Positions 45,181 to 53,365 of a DNA stretch of 64,000 nt are shown one piece after another. A model generated the notes under the pieces. That model was not told the origin of the DNA, did not search any database, and saw only the letters and a list, made by a program, of their open reading frames with translations. Made by a program: the position numbers and the translations under genes. Position 1 is the stretch's first letter. Each line of letters opens with the position of its first letter. Origin of the DNA: Amycolatopsis sp. FDAARGOS 1241 (GTDB taxonomy: Bacteria; Actinomycetota; Actinomycetes; Mycobacteriales; Pseudonocardiaceae). The stretch lies in the NCBI RefSeq assembly GCF_016889705.1, contig NZ_CP069526.1, positions 4,464,001 through 4,528,000 on the forward strand, read 5' to 3'.

Positions 45181-45213
45181 CGACATACATGTAGTATTTC
45201 TACACTGCTGTCG
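45181..45213. promoter_or_regulatory. Degenerate tandem operators upstream of dedA
   Basis: CGACATACATGTAG (45181-45194) and CTACACTGCTGTCG (45200-45213) are each one mismatch from CTAC-N6-GTAG. Their centres are 19 bp apart, exactly as in the perfect pair at 37993-38025. They lie 32 bp upstream of the dedA start. Confidence 0.5.
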
Positions 45214-45356
45214 ATTCCCGTGTCACTCGGCTCCGGCCCCGCGCTCAGCTCGACCGTCAGCTGCCCGCTTCGGGCCATGCCGTCGGACGCCGGCACCAGG
45301 CGTGGACCGCCGCGCAGCCGAACCGGCCACGTTTTCGCCGTGCTTCGGCCGAATTC

Positions 45357-45890
45357 TCAGGCGGTCACGCGGTAGCGGAGCCGGACGACGCCGCCCGCGA
45401 ACCGGCGCTCGTCGAGAAGTCCGAGGGGCAGGCCAACGCCGTCGGGCAGGGCGCGGTGCCCACCGCCGATGAGGACTGGGAGGAGGAACAGGTGGTACTC
45501 GTCGACGAGGCCCGCGACGGCCAGATCGGCGCCGGCGATCGTGAGGTCGCGCGTGGCGGAAGCTTTGAGCGCGCGGATCGCCTCCGGGTCGAAGGTACGC
45601 TCGATGCGGGCCCGCGCACTCGATGGCGTCTCGAGCGTGCGCGAGTACACGATCTTGTCGGCCACCCGCCACAACCGCGTGAACTCCCGCTCCACCGCTG
45701 AGTCGTCCCCGGCGGTCTCCCAGTAGACCATCATCTCGTACATCCGGCGCCAGGAGAGGTAGGTGCCGACCGTCCGCTGGAGGTCGTTGACGGCGGCGAA
45801 CACCTCTTCGCCGGGAGCCGCCCAGCCGAAGTCGCCGCGCTCGTCCGCCCGTGTACCCGTCCAACGAGCAGATCGCCGAGTAGATCAGCT
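45357..45890 (-). pseudogene. RibD C-terminal/dihydrofolate-reductase-like protein, frameshifted
   Basis: The C-terminal 148 residues (45803-45357) are intact: FAAVNDLQRTVGTYLSWRRMYEMM, then DLTIAGADLAVAGLVDEYHLFLLPVLIGGG, typical of the RibD_C/DfrA-like family that reduces folate-like or pyrimidine substrates. The N-terminus AKLIYSAICSLDGYTGG is in another frame, with the break near 45850 before DERGDFGWAAPGEEV. No start codon fits the N-terminal frame. It is flanked by dedA and mobA and has no obvious partner. Confidence 0.7.
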
Positions 45891-45968
45891 TGGCCCCGGC
45901 CCGACCCCCATCGTGTGAGCAGCCGGCGCCCAGCGTACGACCCCTCCAACGCCGCTATCCTCCGAAGA

Positions 45969-46814
45969 ATGACTGACGCTGGTGTCGTCCTCGCGGGTGG
46001 CCGCTCGTCCCGGATGGGCCGGGCGAAGGCCGATCTGGAGTGGCACGGCTCGACGTTCCTGTACCGCACGTGCGCGGTGGTCGGCCGCGCGCTCGACGGT
46101 CCGGTGGTGGTCGTCGCCGCGCCGGGCCAGAAGCTGCCGGACCTGCCCGCGGGCGTGACCGTCGCCGAGGACCCGGTCGAGGGACTCGGGCCGATGCAGG
46201 GCGTGGCGGCGGGTCTGGCCGCGGTGGCGGACCGGGCCGAGGTCGCGTTCGTCTGCTCGACGGACATGCCGTTCCTGCACCCCGCCTTCGTGCGGCGCGT
46301 GCTGCGGGGCATGGCGGACACCGGAGCGGACATGGTGCTGCCGGTGGCGCGCGGGTTCCGACAGCCGCTCGCCGCCGCGTACCGGACGTCGCTGGCCGGG
46401 CTGATCACGAAACTCATCGGTGAGGGCGACCTGCGGCCGGGCATGTTGTTCAAACACTGCACCGTCGCCCAGCTCGACGACGCGCAGCTGCTGGCGGACA
46501 GCTCAGTGGCGCGGTGCGATCCCGAGCTGGAGTCCGTGGTCAACGTAAACACCCCCGAGGAGTACGAGAAGGCGCGCGAACGCCCGGCTCCGGAAATCAC
46601 CGTCGAACGGTTCGGCGCGCTGGCGGGCAAGGACGGGCACCGGCCGCGCACCGGCCGCGCCGCGACGCTGGGCGAAGCCGCCGAACTCGCGGGTTTGGTA
46701 CTCGACCGGCACATCGTCGCCGCCGTCAACGGCGACCAGGTCACCCGCGAGCCACTGCTGCCGCTCGCAACCGGCGACGTGGTCGCGTTCCTTTCAGCGG
46801 ACGCCGGCGGCTGA
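45969..46814 (+). CDS. MobA-type nucleotidyltransferase fused to a MoaD-like sulfur carrier
   Basis: ATG 45969 gives 281 residues. Residues 1-200 are a molybdopterin nucleotidyltransferase with LAGGRSSRMGRAKADL (GTP/CTP binding) and CSTDMPFL. Residues about 207-281 have a ubiquitin-like MoaD/ThiS pattern (ITVERFGALAG, NGDQVTREPLLPLATGDVVAFL) and end in AGG, the diglycine that is thiocarboxylated in MoaD. The fusion would join dithiolene-sulfur delivery and nucleotide attachment. It starts a co-directional series with the AOR, formate dehydrogenase and MoeA genes, so it probably serves their W/Mo-pterin cofactor. Such a fusion is unusual. Confidence 0.8.
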   Translation: MTDAGVVLAGGRSSRMGRAKADLEWHGSTFLYRTCAVVGRALDGPVVVVAAPGQKLPDLPAGVTVAEDPVEGLGPMQGVAAGLAAVADRAEVAFVCSTDMPFLHPAFVRRVLRGMADTGADMVLPVARGFRQPLAAAYRTSLAGLITKLIGEGDLRPGMLFKHCTVAQLDDAQLLADSSVARCDPELESVVNVNTPEEYEKARERPAPEITVERFGALAGKDGHRPRTGRAATLGEAAELAGLVLDRHIVAAVNGDQVTREPLLPLATGDVVAFLSADAGG

Positions 46815-46833
46815 ACCGGCCTACAGTCGTTCT

Positions 46834-48642
46834 ATGGCACCAGGCGGGTTCTTCGGCCGGGCGCTGGTCGTCGACGTCGACAACGTCACAGCCGAGGCGA
46901 CGGGCGCTCCGTTCGAGCTGCCCGAACACGTTCTGCGTGCGTACCTCGGCGGAGTCGGCCTGGGCACCTGGCTGCTGCACCGGTTCGCGCCGCCGAAGGT
47001 CGATCCCCTGGCACCGGAAGCACCGCTGGCGTTCGTGTTCTCCTCCCTCGTCGGCACACCGCTGACCACGAGCGCGAAGTTCGCCGTGGTGGCGAAGTCC
47101 CCGCTGACAGGGCTGCTCACCGATGCGCTGGCGTCGAGCCAGTTCGCCATCGCCGGAAAGCTCACCGGGCACGACGCGATCGTCATCCGCGGCCGCGCCG
47201 CGCAGCTGTCCGTGCTCCTCATCGACGGCGACGGGGTCCGGCTCGAACCGGCGCCGGAGCTGAGCGGCCTGCCCGCCGCGGAAGCGGAAACAAAGGCCCG
47301 GAAGCGGTTCGGCCGGGGCTGGCGCACCGCGGCGATCGGCCCGGCCGGCGAGCGCCGGGTGCGTTACGCGACGATCAGCCACGACGGCCGCCACGCCGGT
47401 CGTGGTGGCCTCGGCGCTGTCCTGGGCGCCAAGAACATCAAGGCCGTCCTCGTCCGCTCGGCCACCAAGGTCGCGGTGGCGGATCAGGCCGGTGTCCTGG
47501 CCGCGGCGAAAGACCTGCGGCGGCGCAGTTTCGGTCCGGCCACGGCCAAGTACCGGGAACTCGGCACGCTCGCGAACCTGCTGGCGTTCAACGCGGTCAG
47601 CACCCTGCCGACCCGCAACTTCACCGCGGCGACCTTCGACGGCGCACCCCAGCTGGCCGCCGAGGAGCTGCACGAACTACGCGGCGTGGCCCGCAACAGC
47701 TGCGCCTCCTGTTCCATCGGCTGCGAGCACATCTACTCCCGCAAGGGCGGCGGCAGCCAGCGGATGGAGTACGAAAACGTCTTCGCCCTCGGCCCGCTGT
47801 GCGGCGTCTCCGACCCCGACGACGTGTTCGCGGCCAGCGCCAAGTGCGACGAACTCGGCCTGGACACGATCTCGGCCGGCGGCACGATCGCGTGGGCGAT
47901 GGAGTGCGCCGAACGCGGTCTGCTCGACGAACCCTGGCTGCGCTTCGGCGACGGCGGCGCACTGCTGCGGGCCCTCGACGCGATCGGCGCCCGCTCCCCC
48001 GGGCTCGGCGACCTGCTGGCCCAGGGCTCGCGCCACGCCGCGGGCGTCGTCGGGCACGGCTCGATCGACTTCGCCCCCCAGGTCAAGGGCTTGGAGCTGC
48101 CCGGTTACGAACCGCGCAGCCTCCAGTCGATGGCGCTGGGGCTGGCGGTCAATGCCCGCGGCGCCGACCACAACCGGTCCGGCGCCTACGAAGCCGACCT
48201 CTCCGGCGCGGTGAACCGCTTCGACGGCGGCGCCGCGCACGTGACCGCGGCCGTCGGCACCGAAGACCGCGCCGCGGTGATGGACTCGATGATCCTGTGC
48301 AAGTTCCTGCGCGGGGTGTTCGAGGACCCGTTCACCGAGTGGGCGCGGCTGCTGTCGCTGGTCACCGGGTGGGCCGTCGACGCGGAGGAACTCCAGGCGA
48401 CGGCGCGGCGCATCGTGCGGGCCAAACGCGCGTTCAACCAGCGTGAAGGCGCCACCGCGGCCGACGACACGCTGCCGGCCCGGCTGCTGGCCACCCCGCT
48501 GGAACTGAAATCGGGCCGCAGCGCCGCTCTGACCGTTGAGCGGTTGCAGGCGATGGTTGACAATTATTACGTTGTCCGTGGGCTCGATGAGGAAGGACGG
48601 GTGCGCGCCGGCGATCTCCCGGGACTCCTCCTCGACGCCTGA
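46834..48642 (+). CDS. aor: Tungsten-type aldehyde:ferredoxin oxidoreductase (AOR family)
   Basis: The 602-residue protein starts at ATG 46834. AOR-family features are seen throughout: an N-terminal pterin lobe (LRAYLGGVGLGTWLLHRFAP, GRGGLGAVLGAKNIKAV) and a CxxCxxxC set at residues 290, 293 and 297 (NSCASCSIGC) with the fourth [4Fe-4S] ligand C489 (DSMILCKF). Family-conserved acidic and His residues are in RMEYENVFALGP (E312/E314) and ARGADHNRSG (H446), and the second pterin is bound by DTISAGGTIAW. It oxidises aldehydes to acids, or the reverse with low-potential donors, using W-bis-pyranopterin. No AorA ferredoxin subunit is encoded; electrons may go to the NuoEF-like protein downstream. 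Confidence 0.92.
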   Translation: MAPGGFFGRALVVDVDNVTAEATGAPFELPEHVLRAYLGGVGLGTWLLHRFAPPKVDPLAPEAPLAFVFSSLVGTPLTTSAKFAVVAKSPLTGLLTDALASSQFAIAGKLTGHDAIVIRGRAAQLSVLLIDGDGVRLEPAPELSGLPAAEAETKARKRFGRGWRTAAIGPAGERRVRYATISHDGRHAGRGGLGAVLGAKNIKAVLVRSATKVAVADQAGVLAAAKDLRRRSFGPATAKYRELGTLANLLAFNAVSTLPTRNFTAATFDGAPQLAAEELHELRGVARNSCASCSIGCEHIYSRKGGGSQRMEYENVFALGPLCGVSDPDDVFAASAKCDELGLDTISAGGTIAWAMECAERGLLDEPWLRFGDGGALLRALDAIGARSPGLGDLLAQGSRHAAGVVGHGSIDFAPQVKGLELPGYEPRSLQSMALGLAVNARGADHNRSGAYEADLSGAVNRFDGGAAHVTAAVGTEDRAAVMDSMILCKFLRGVFEDPFTEWARLLSLVTGWAVDAEELQATARRIVRAKRAFNQREGATAADDTLPARLLATPLELKSGRSAALTVERLQAMVDNYYVVRGLDEEGRVRAGDLPGLLLDA

Positions 48643-48651
48643 CGGTACGAG

Positions 48652-48671
48652 GTATGTTGTATGCAACATAC
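48652..48671. promoter_or_regulatory. 20-bp inverted repeat upstream of the formate dehydrogenase gene
   Basis: GTATGTTGTATGCAACATAC has perfect 8-bp arms around TATG and lies between the aor stop (48642) and fdhF start (48696). The central TTGTATGCAA resembles operators of FCD-subgroup GntR regulators (TTGTATACAA-like). It would allow separate control of the formate dehydrogenase operon from aor. Confidence 0.6.
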
Positions 48672-48695
48672 GCTCTCCCGCGACGGAGGTCAGTG

Positions 48696-51638
48696 ATGAC
48701 AACAGTCGAAGAGCCGGGCACCGCGGTGCGCACCGTGACCGCCGCCATCGACGGGCGAGCGGTGACCGTGCCTGAGGGAACGAGCATCTACGACGCGGCG
48801 AAACAGGCGGGCGTCGACGTCCCCGTGCTGTGCCACAACGAGCGCTACGACCCCGTCGGCGTCTGCCGGATGTGCGTGGTCGACACGGGCGGGCGCGTTT
48901 TCGCCGCGGCGTGCGTGCGCCCGTGCGAGGACGGCATGGAAGTCAAGACCAGCACACCCGAACTGGAGCGCAACCGGGCGACGCTCACCGAGCTGCTGCT
49001 GTCGGACCAGCCGGACCGGGCCGAGGACCCGAAGCAGACCACCACCGGTGACAACCTGCTGCTGGAGCTGGCGGACCGGTTCGACGTGGCCAAGGAGACG
49101 ACCGAGCTGCCCTGCGGCTCCGGGCGCGGGCACGACGGCTCCAACCCGGTCATCGACGTCAACCACGACGCGTGCATCCTGTGCGACCGCTGCGTCCGCG
49201 CGTGCGACGACATCCAGGGCAACGACGTGATCGGCCGGTCCGGCAAGGGGTACTCGACGAAGATCGCGTTCGACTTCGACGATCCCATGGGCTCGAGTTC
49301 GTGCGTCACGTGCGGCGAGTGCGTGCAGGCGTGCCCGACGGGCGCCCTGACGAACAAGCCGATCAACCTCATCCCGATCCAGCCGCGTGAGCAGCTGGAC
49401 GCGGTCGACAGCGTCTGCCCCTACTGCGGTGTCGGCTGCGCGCTGACCTACTACGTCGACCGCGACCGCGACGCCATCGCGTTCGCCGAAGGCCGCGACC
49501 AGCCCGGTTCGAAGAGCCGCCTGTGCGTGAAGGGCCGCTACGGCTGGGACTACGCCGCTTCACCGCAACGGCTCACGGTGCCCCTGATCCGCAAGGACTC
49601 CTCGTACCCGAAGGGACCGCTGTCGGCGGACGTGCGCGGCGACGCGTACAACGACCGCGGCCGGTCGGGCGAAGGCGGCAACCGCAGCGGTGGCAAGAAG
49701 GGCCGCGACGGCCGGCGCAAGCCGGGCGGGCTGGTCAACTACGACGAGGTCATGCCCCACTTCCGCGAGGCCACCTGGGAGGAGGCCCTGGACCTCGTCG
49801 CGCGGCGGCTCAAGGAGATCCACGCACAGGGCGGCCCGGGCGCGATCGCCGGCTTCGGCTCGGCGAAGTGCTCCAACGAGGAGGCGTACCTCTTCCAGAA
49901 GCTCATCCGCGCGGGGTTCGGGACGAACAACGTCGACCACTGCACGCGGCTGTGCCACGCCTCCTCGGTCGCGGCCCTCTTCGAAGGCGTGGGCTCCGGC
50001 GCGGTGTCCACCACCTACGGCGACGTCGCGAACGCCGACGTCGTGATCATCGCCGGCTCCAACCCCACCGCGAACCACCCGGTCGCCAGCTCGTTCTTCA
50101 AGCAGGCCCGCCGGCGCGGCACGAAGATCGTCTACGTCGACCCGCGCGCGAACACCGTCGCCGAGCACGCCGACTACTACTGCCAGGTCAAGCCCGGCAC
50201 GGACGTGGCGTTCTACAACGCGATCATGTACGAGGTGATCCGGCTCGGGCTGATCGACCGTGAGTTCATCGCCGAGCGCGTGTCCGGTTACGACGAGCTC
50301 GCCCGCACGGTGGCGGACTACCCGCCCGAGAGGGCCGCGCAGATCACCGGCGTGGACGCGGACCTCATCCGCACCATCGCGCACGAGTGGGGCGAGGCCC
50401 GCGCCGGGGTCATCTACTGGGGCATGGGGATCTCGCAGCACACCACCGGCACCGACAACGCGCGCTGCCTGATCGCGTTGTGCTCGATCACCGGCAACGT
50501 CGGGCGACCCGGTACCGGGCTGCACCCGTTGCGCGGCCAGAACAACGTGCAGGGCGCGTCCGACGCCGGTCTGATCCCGATGTTCTACCCGGACTACCAG
50601 GGTGTCGACCGCGAAGGCACCCGCGAGCGGTTCGAGCAGGCGTGGGGCACGCAACTGGATCCGAAACGCGGCCTGACGGTCACCGAGATCATCGGTTCGG
50701 TGCTCAAACCCGATGGCGTGCGCGGGATGTACATGCTCGGGGAGAACCCGTTCCTGTCCGACCCGAACATCAACAAGGTCCGCAAAGCCCTGGCGGCGCT
50801 GGACTTCCTGGTCGTGCAGGACATCTTCCTGACCGAGACCGCCGAGTTCGCCGACGTGATCCTGCCGGCGTCGGCGTACCTGGAGAAGGACGGCACCTAC
50901 ACCAACACCGACCGGCGCGTGCAGCTGGGCCGCAAGGCGCTGGACCCGCCCGGGCAGGCGCGCGTCGACTGGGAGATCGTGCAGGACATCGCCCAGCGGA
51001 TCGGGCTGGACTGGCACTACACGTCACCCAGCGAGGTCTTCGACGAGATGGTGGCGCTGATGCCCTCGTACCGGAACCTGCGGCACGACAACCTGGGACT
51101 GTCGGGCAAGCTCTACCCGAACGACGACCCCGAGCACTCCGACGGCACCGTGGTGATGTTCGACGAGCGATTCAACACCGACGACGGCCTGGCGCACCTC
51201 GTGCCCGCGCAGTGGCTGCCCGCCAGGGAACTGCCGGACGCGGAGTACCCGCTGGTGCTCAACACCGGGCGGTTGCTGGAGCATTGGCACACCGGGTCGA
51301 TGACGCGGCGGTCGTTCGCGCTGGACGCGATCTCGCCGATCGCCGAGGTGTACCTGCACCCGAAGGATGCCGCCGACCGCGGCCTGGCCCACGGCGAGCT
51401 CGTCCGGGTGCGCTCGCGGCGCGGCACGATCGAGCTGCAGGTCCGGATCTCGCATCGCGAGCAGCTGGGCAACTGCTTCATCCCGTTCCACTTCCGGGAA
51501 GCGGCGGCGAACCTCCTGACCATCGACGAGATCGACCCCTACGGCAAGATCCCCGAGTTCAAGTTCTGCGCGGTCCAGGTGGAGGCGCTGGGCTCGGCGC
51601 ACACGGAATCGGTCGAGACGGCAGGAGTCGCGGAATGA
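48696..51638 (+). CDS. fdhF: NAD-dependent formate dehydrogenase, catalytic alpha subunit (FdsA-like)
   Basis: ATG 48696 follows ACGGAGG, giving 980 residues. The order is [2Fe-2S] (C46, C57, C60, C73), two [4Fe-4S] sets at C160-C170 and C203-C213, a third CPYCGVGC set (C241, C244, C248, C277), and the molybdopterin/W domain from about 355. The active site is Cys-type (HCTRLCHASSV, C420-H421), so no selenocysteine is used. A basic Gly/Ser/Arg/Lys-rich insertion fills residues about 301-350, replacing a normally short linker. The stop overlaps the diaphorase start as ATGA. The enzyme oxidises formate and passes electrons to NAD through the next subunit. Confidence 0.95.
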   Translation: MTTVEEPGTAVRTVTAAIDGRAVTVPEGTSIYDAAKQAGVDVPVLCHNERYDPVGVCRMCVVDTGGRVFAAACVRPCEDGMEVKTSTPELERNRATLTELLLSDQPDRAEDPKQTTTGDNLLLELADRFDVAKETTELPCGSGRGHDGSNPVIDVNHDACILCDRCVRACDDIQGNDVIGRSGKGYSTKIAFDFDDPMGSSSCVTCGECVQACPTGALTNKPINLIPIQPREQLDAVDSVCPYCGVGCALTYYVDRDRDAIAFAEGRDQPGSKSRLCVKGRYGWDYAASPQRLTVPLIRKDSSYPKGPLSADVRGDAYNDRGRSGEGGNRSGGKKGRDGRRKPGGLVNYDEVMPHFREATWEEALDLVARRLKEIHAQGGPGAIAGFGSAKCSNEEAYLFQKLIRAGFGTNNVDHCTRLCHASSVAALFEGVGSGAVSTTYGDVANADVVIIAGSNPTANHPVASSFFKQARRRGTKIVYVDPRANTVAEHADYYCQVKPGTDVAFYNAIMYEVIRLGLIDREFIAERVSGYDELARTVADYPPERAAQITGVDADLIRTIAHEWGEARAGVIYWGMGISQHTTGTDNARCLIALCSITGNVGRPGTGLHPLRGQNNVQGASDAGLIPMFYPDYQGVDREGTRERFEQAWGTQLDPKRGLTVTEIIGSVLKPDGVRGMYMLGENPFLSDPNINKVRKALAALDFLVVQDIFLTETAEFADVILPASAYLEKDGTYTNTDRRVQLGRKALDPPGQARVDWEIVQDIAQRIGLDWHYTSPSEVFDEMVALMPSYRNLRHDNLGLSGKLYPNDDPEHSDGTVVMFDERFNTDDGLAHLVPAQWLPARELPDAEYPLVLNTGRLLEHWHTGSMTRRSFALDAISPIAEVYLHPKDAADRGLAHGELVRVRSRRGTIELQVRISHREQLGNCFIPFHFREAAANLLTIDEIDPYGKIPEFKFCAVQVEALGSAHTESVETAGVAE

Positions 51639-53365
51639 CCTTGAGCCCCGAGCGGGTACCCGGTGTCGAGGCGCGGGCGGGCAAGTTCCCCGGCCCATCG
51701 CTGATCCCCGCGCTCAACGCGATCCAGGCCCGGCTCGGCTGGCTGCCGCGGGAAGAGCTGGAGGAGCTGGCCCGCGAGGTGCGGCGGCCGCGGTACGAGA
51801 TCGAAGGCCTGATCTCGTTCTACCCTCACTTCCGCACCACGCCGCCGAAGAAGGTGCAGATCAGCGTCTGCCACGACCTGTCGTGCTGGCTGCGCGCCGG
51901 CGACGACCGGATCGCCGAGCTCAAGCTGGCCTACGGCGAGGACACCGACGTCGAGCTGGTCGAGGTGTCCTGCCTCGGCCGGTGCGACGTCGCACCGGCC
52001 GCCGCGGTGAACGAGCACCCGGGGCCGGTGTCCGAGGTGGCCACCTTGGTCAACGCGGCCCGCGACGGCGGCGTCGGGGACGCGGCGGCCGCCCGGCGGG
52101 TCGCGCCGTGGCCGAACGATCCCTATCCGGCCGGCTCGGGTGTCGGCGAGCGGTACCGCTCGTTGCGCGCGTTCCTGACCGGTGAGCTCAGCGCCGACTC
52201 CATTGTGGACACGCTGAAGGACTCCGGTCTGCGTGGCATGGGTGGCGCCGGGTTCCCGACCGGGCAGAAGTGGAGCCTCGTCGCCGGTGCGCAGCCGGGC
52301 ACCGTGAAGTACGCGATCTGCAACGCCGACGAGTCCGAACCCGGCACGTTCAAGGACCGCCAGATCCTCGCCGACCAGCCGCACCTCGTGCTTGAGGGTC
52401 TGCTGCTGGGCATGGCGGTGGTCGGGGCCGAGGAAGGCTGGGTGTTCATCCGGCACGAGTACGGGCCCGAAGAACACGTGCTGCGCGAGGAAATCGCCGC
52501 GTTGCGCGACGCCGGGGTGATCGGGCCGGACGCGTGCGGCAGCGGTCGCCGGCTGGAGCTGGAGGTGTTCGTCTCCCCCGGCGGCTACATCCTCGGCGAG
52601 GAAACGGCGCTGCTGGAATGCATGGAGGGCCACCGGGGCGAACCGCGGAACAAACCGCCGTTCCCGGGCAATTACGGCCTGCACGGCCGCCCGACGCTGA
52701 TCAACTCGGTCGAGACCTTCGCGGACGTGCCGGTGATCCTGCAGCGCGGCGCCGCGTGGTGGCGGGACCAGGGCGTGGGCGAGTCCACCGGGTGGAAGTT
52801 CTTTGCCGTGTCCGGGCACGTGCGCGAGCCGGGCGTGTACTGCGTGCCGATGGGCACGACCGTGCGCGAGCTGATCGACACCGCCGGCGGCGTGCCCGAC
52901 GGCGCGGCGGTGGGGGCGGTGCAGCCGGGCGGGGCGTCGTCGAACTTCATCGGCCCCGACCGGCTCGACCTGCGGCTGGATTTCGCCGCGCTCGCCGAGG
53001 CCGGCACGATGCTCGGTTCCGGCGCGGTGGTGGTGCTGGCCGAGGGCACCGACCTGTTGGCCGCGTCGACGAACGTGCTGCGGTTCTTCCGCAACGAGTC
53101 GTGCGGCAAGTGCGTGCCCTGCCGGGTCGGTTCCACGAAGGCGCACACGCTGCTGCGCGGGGTGCTCGACGCCGGCGCGGAGCTGGACGAGGCCGGGCAA
53201 GGCAGGATCCGGCAGCTCGAGGAGGCCATGCGAAAGACGTCGATCTGCGGCCTCGGCCAGGTCGCGCTCGGGCCGGTCGTGTCGGTGCTCGGCCTGGCCA
53301 AGGGCGGGGCGGCGGCACGCCCGCAGCCACGGCCCGAGGGGGCGAAGGACCAGCCGGGTCGGTGA
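51635..53365 (+). CDS. Fused NuoE-NuoF type diaphorase subunit of formate dehydrogenase (FdsGB-like)
   Basis: The 576-residue fusion starts at ATG 51635 in an ATGA overlap. The NuoE-like part (about residues 1-150) is a thioredoxin-fold [2Fe-2S] domain with C79, C84, C113 and C117 (CHDLSCW, SCLGRCD). The NuoF-like part has the NADH/FMN site LRGMGGAGFPTGQKW and SPGGYILGEETALLECMEG, then the C-terminal [4Fe-4S] site ESCGKCVPCR with a later Cys in SICGLGQ. It transfers electrons from FdhF to NAD. Fusion of the gamma and beta subunits into one chain occurs in some FDHs. It may also serve the AOR encoded upstream. Confidence 0.95.
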   Translation: MTLSPERVPGVEARAGKFPGPSLIPALNAIQARLGWLPREELEELAREVRRPRYEIEGLISFYPHFRTTPPKKVQISVCHDLSCWLRAGDDRIAELKLAYGEDTDVELVEVSCLGRCDVAPAAAVNEHPGPVSEVATLVNAARDGGVGDAAAARRVAPWPNDPYPAGSGVGERYRSLRAFLTGELSADSIVDTLKDSGLRGMGGAGFPTGQKWSLVAGAQPGTVKYAICNADESEPGTFKDRQILADQPHLVLEGLLLGMAVVGAEEGWVFIRHEYGPEEHVLREEIAALRDAGVIGPDACGSGRRLELEVFVSPGGYILGEETALLECMEGHRGEPRNKPPFPGNYGLHGRPTLINSVETFADVPVILQRGAAWWRDQGVGESTGWKFFAVSGHVREPGVYCVPMGTTVRELIDTAGGVPDGAAVGAVQPGGASSNFIGPDRLDLRLDFAALAEAGTMLGSGAVVVLAEGTDLLAASTNVLRFFRNESCGKCVPCRVGSTKAHTLLRGVLDAGAELDEAGQGRIRQLEEAMRKTSICGLGQVALGPVVSVLGLAKGGAAARPQPRPEGAKDQPGR

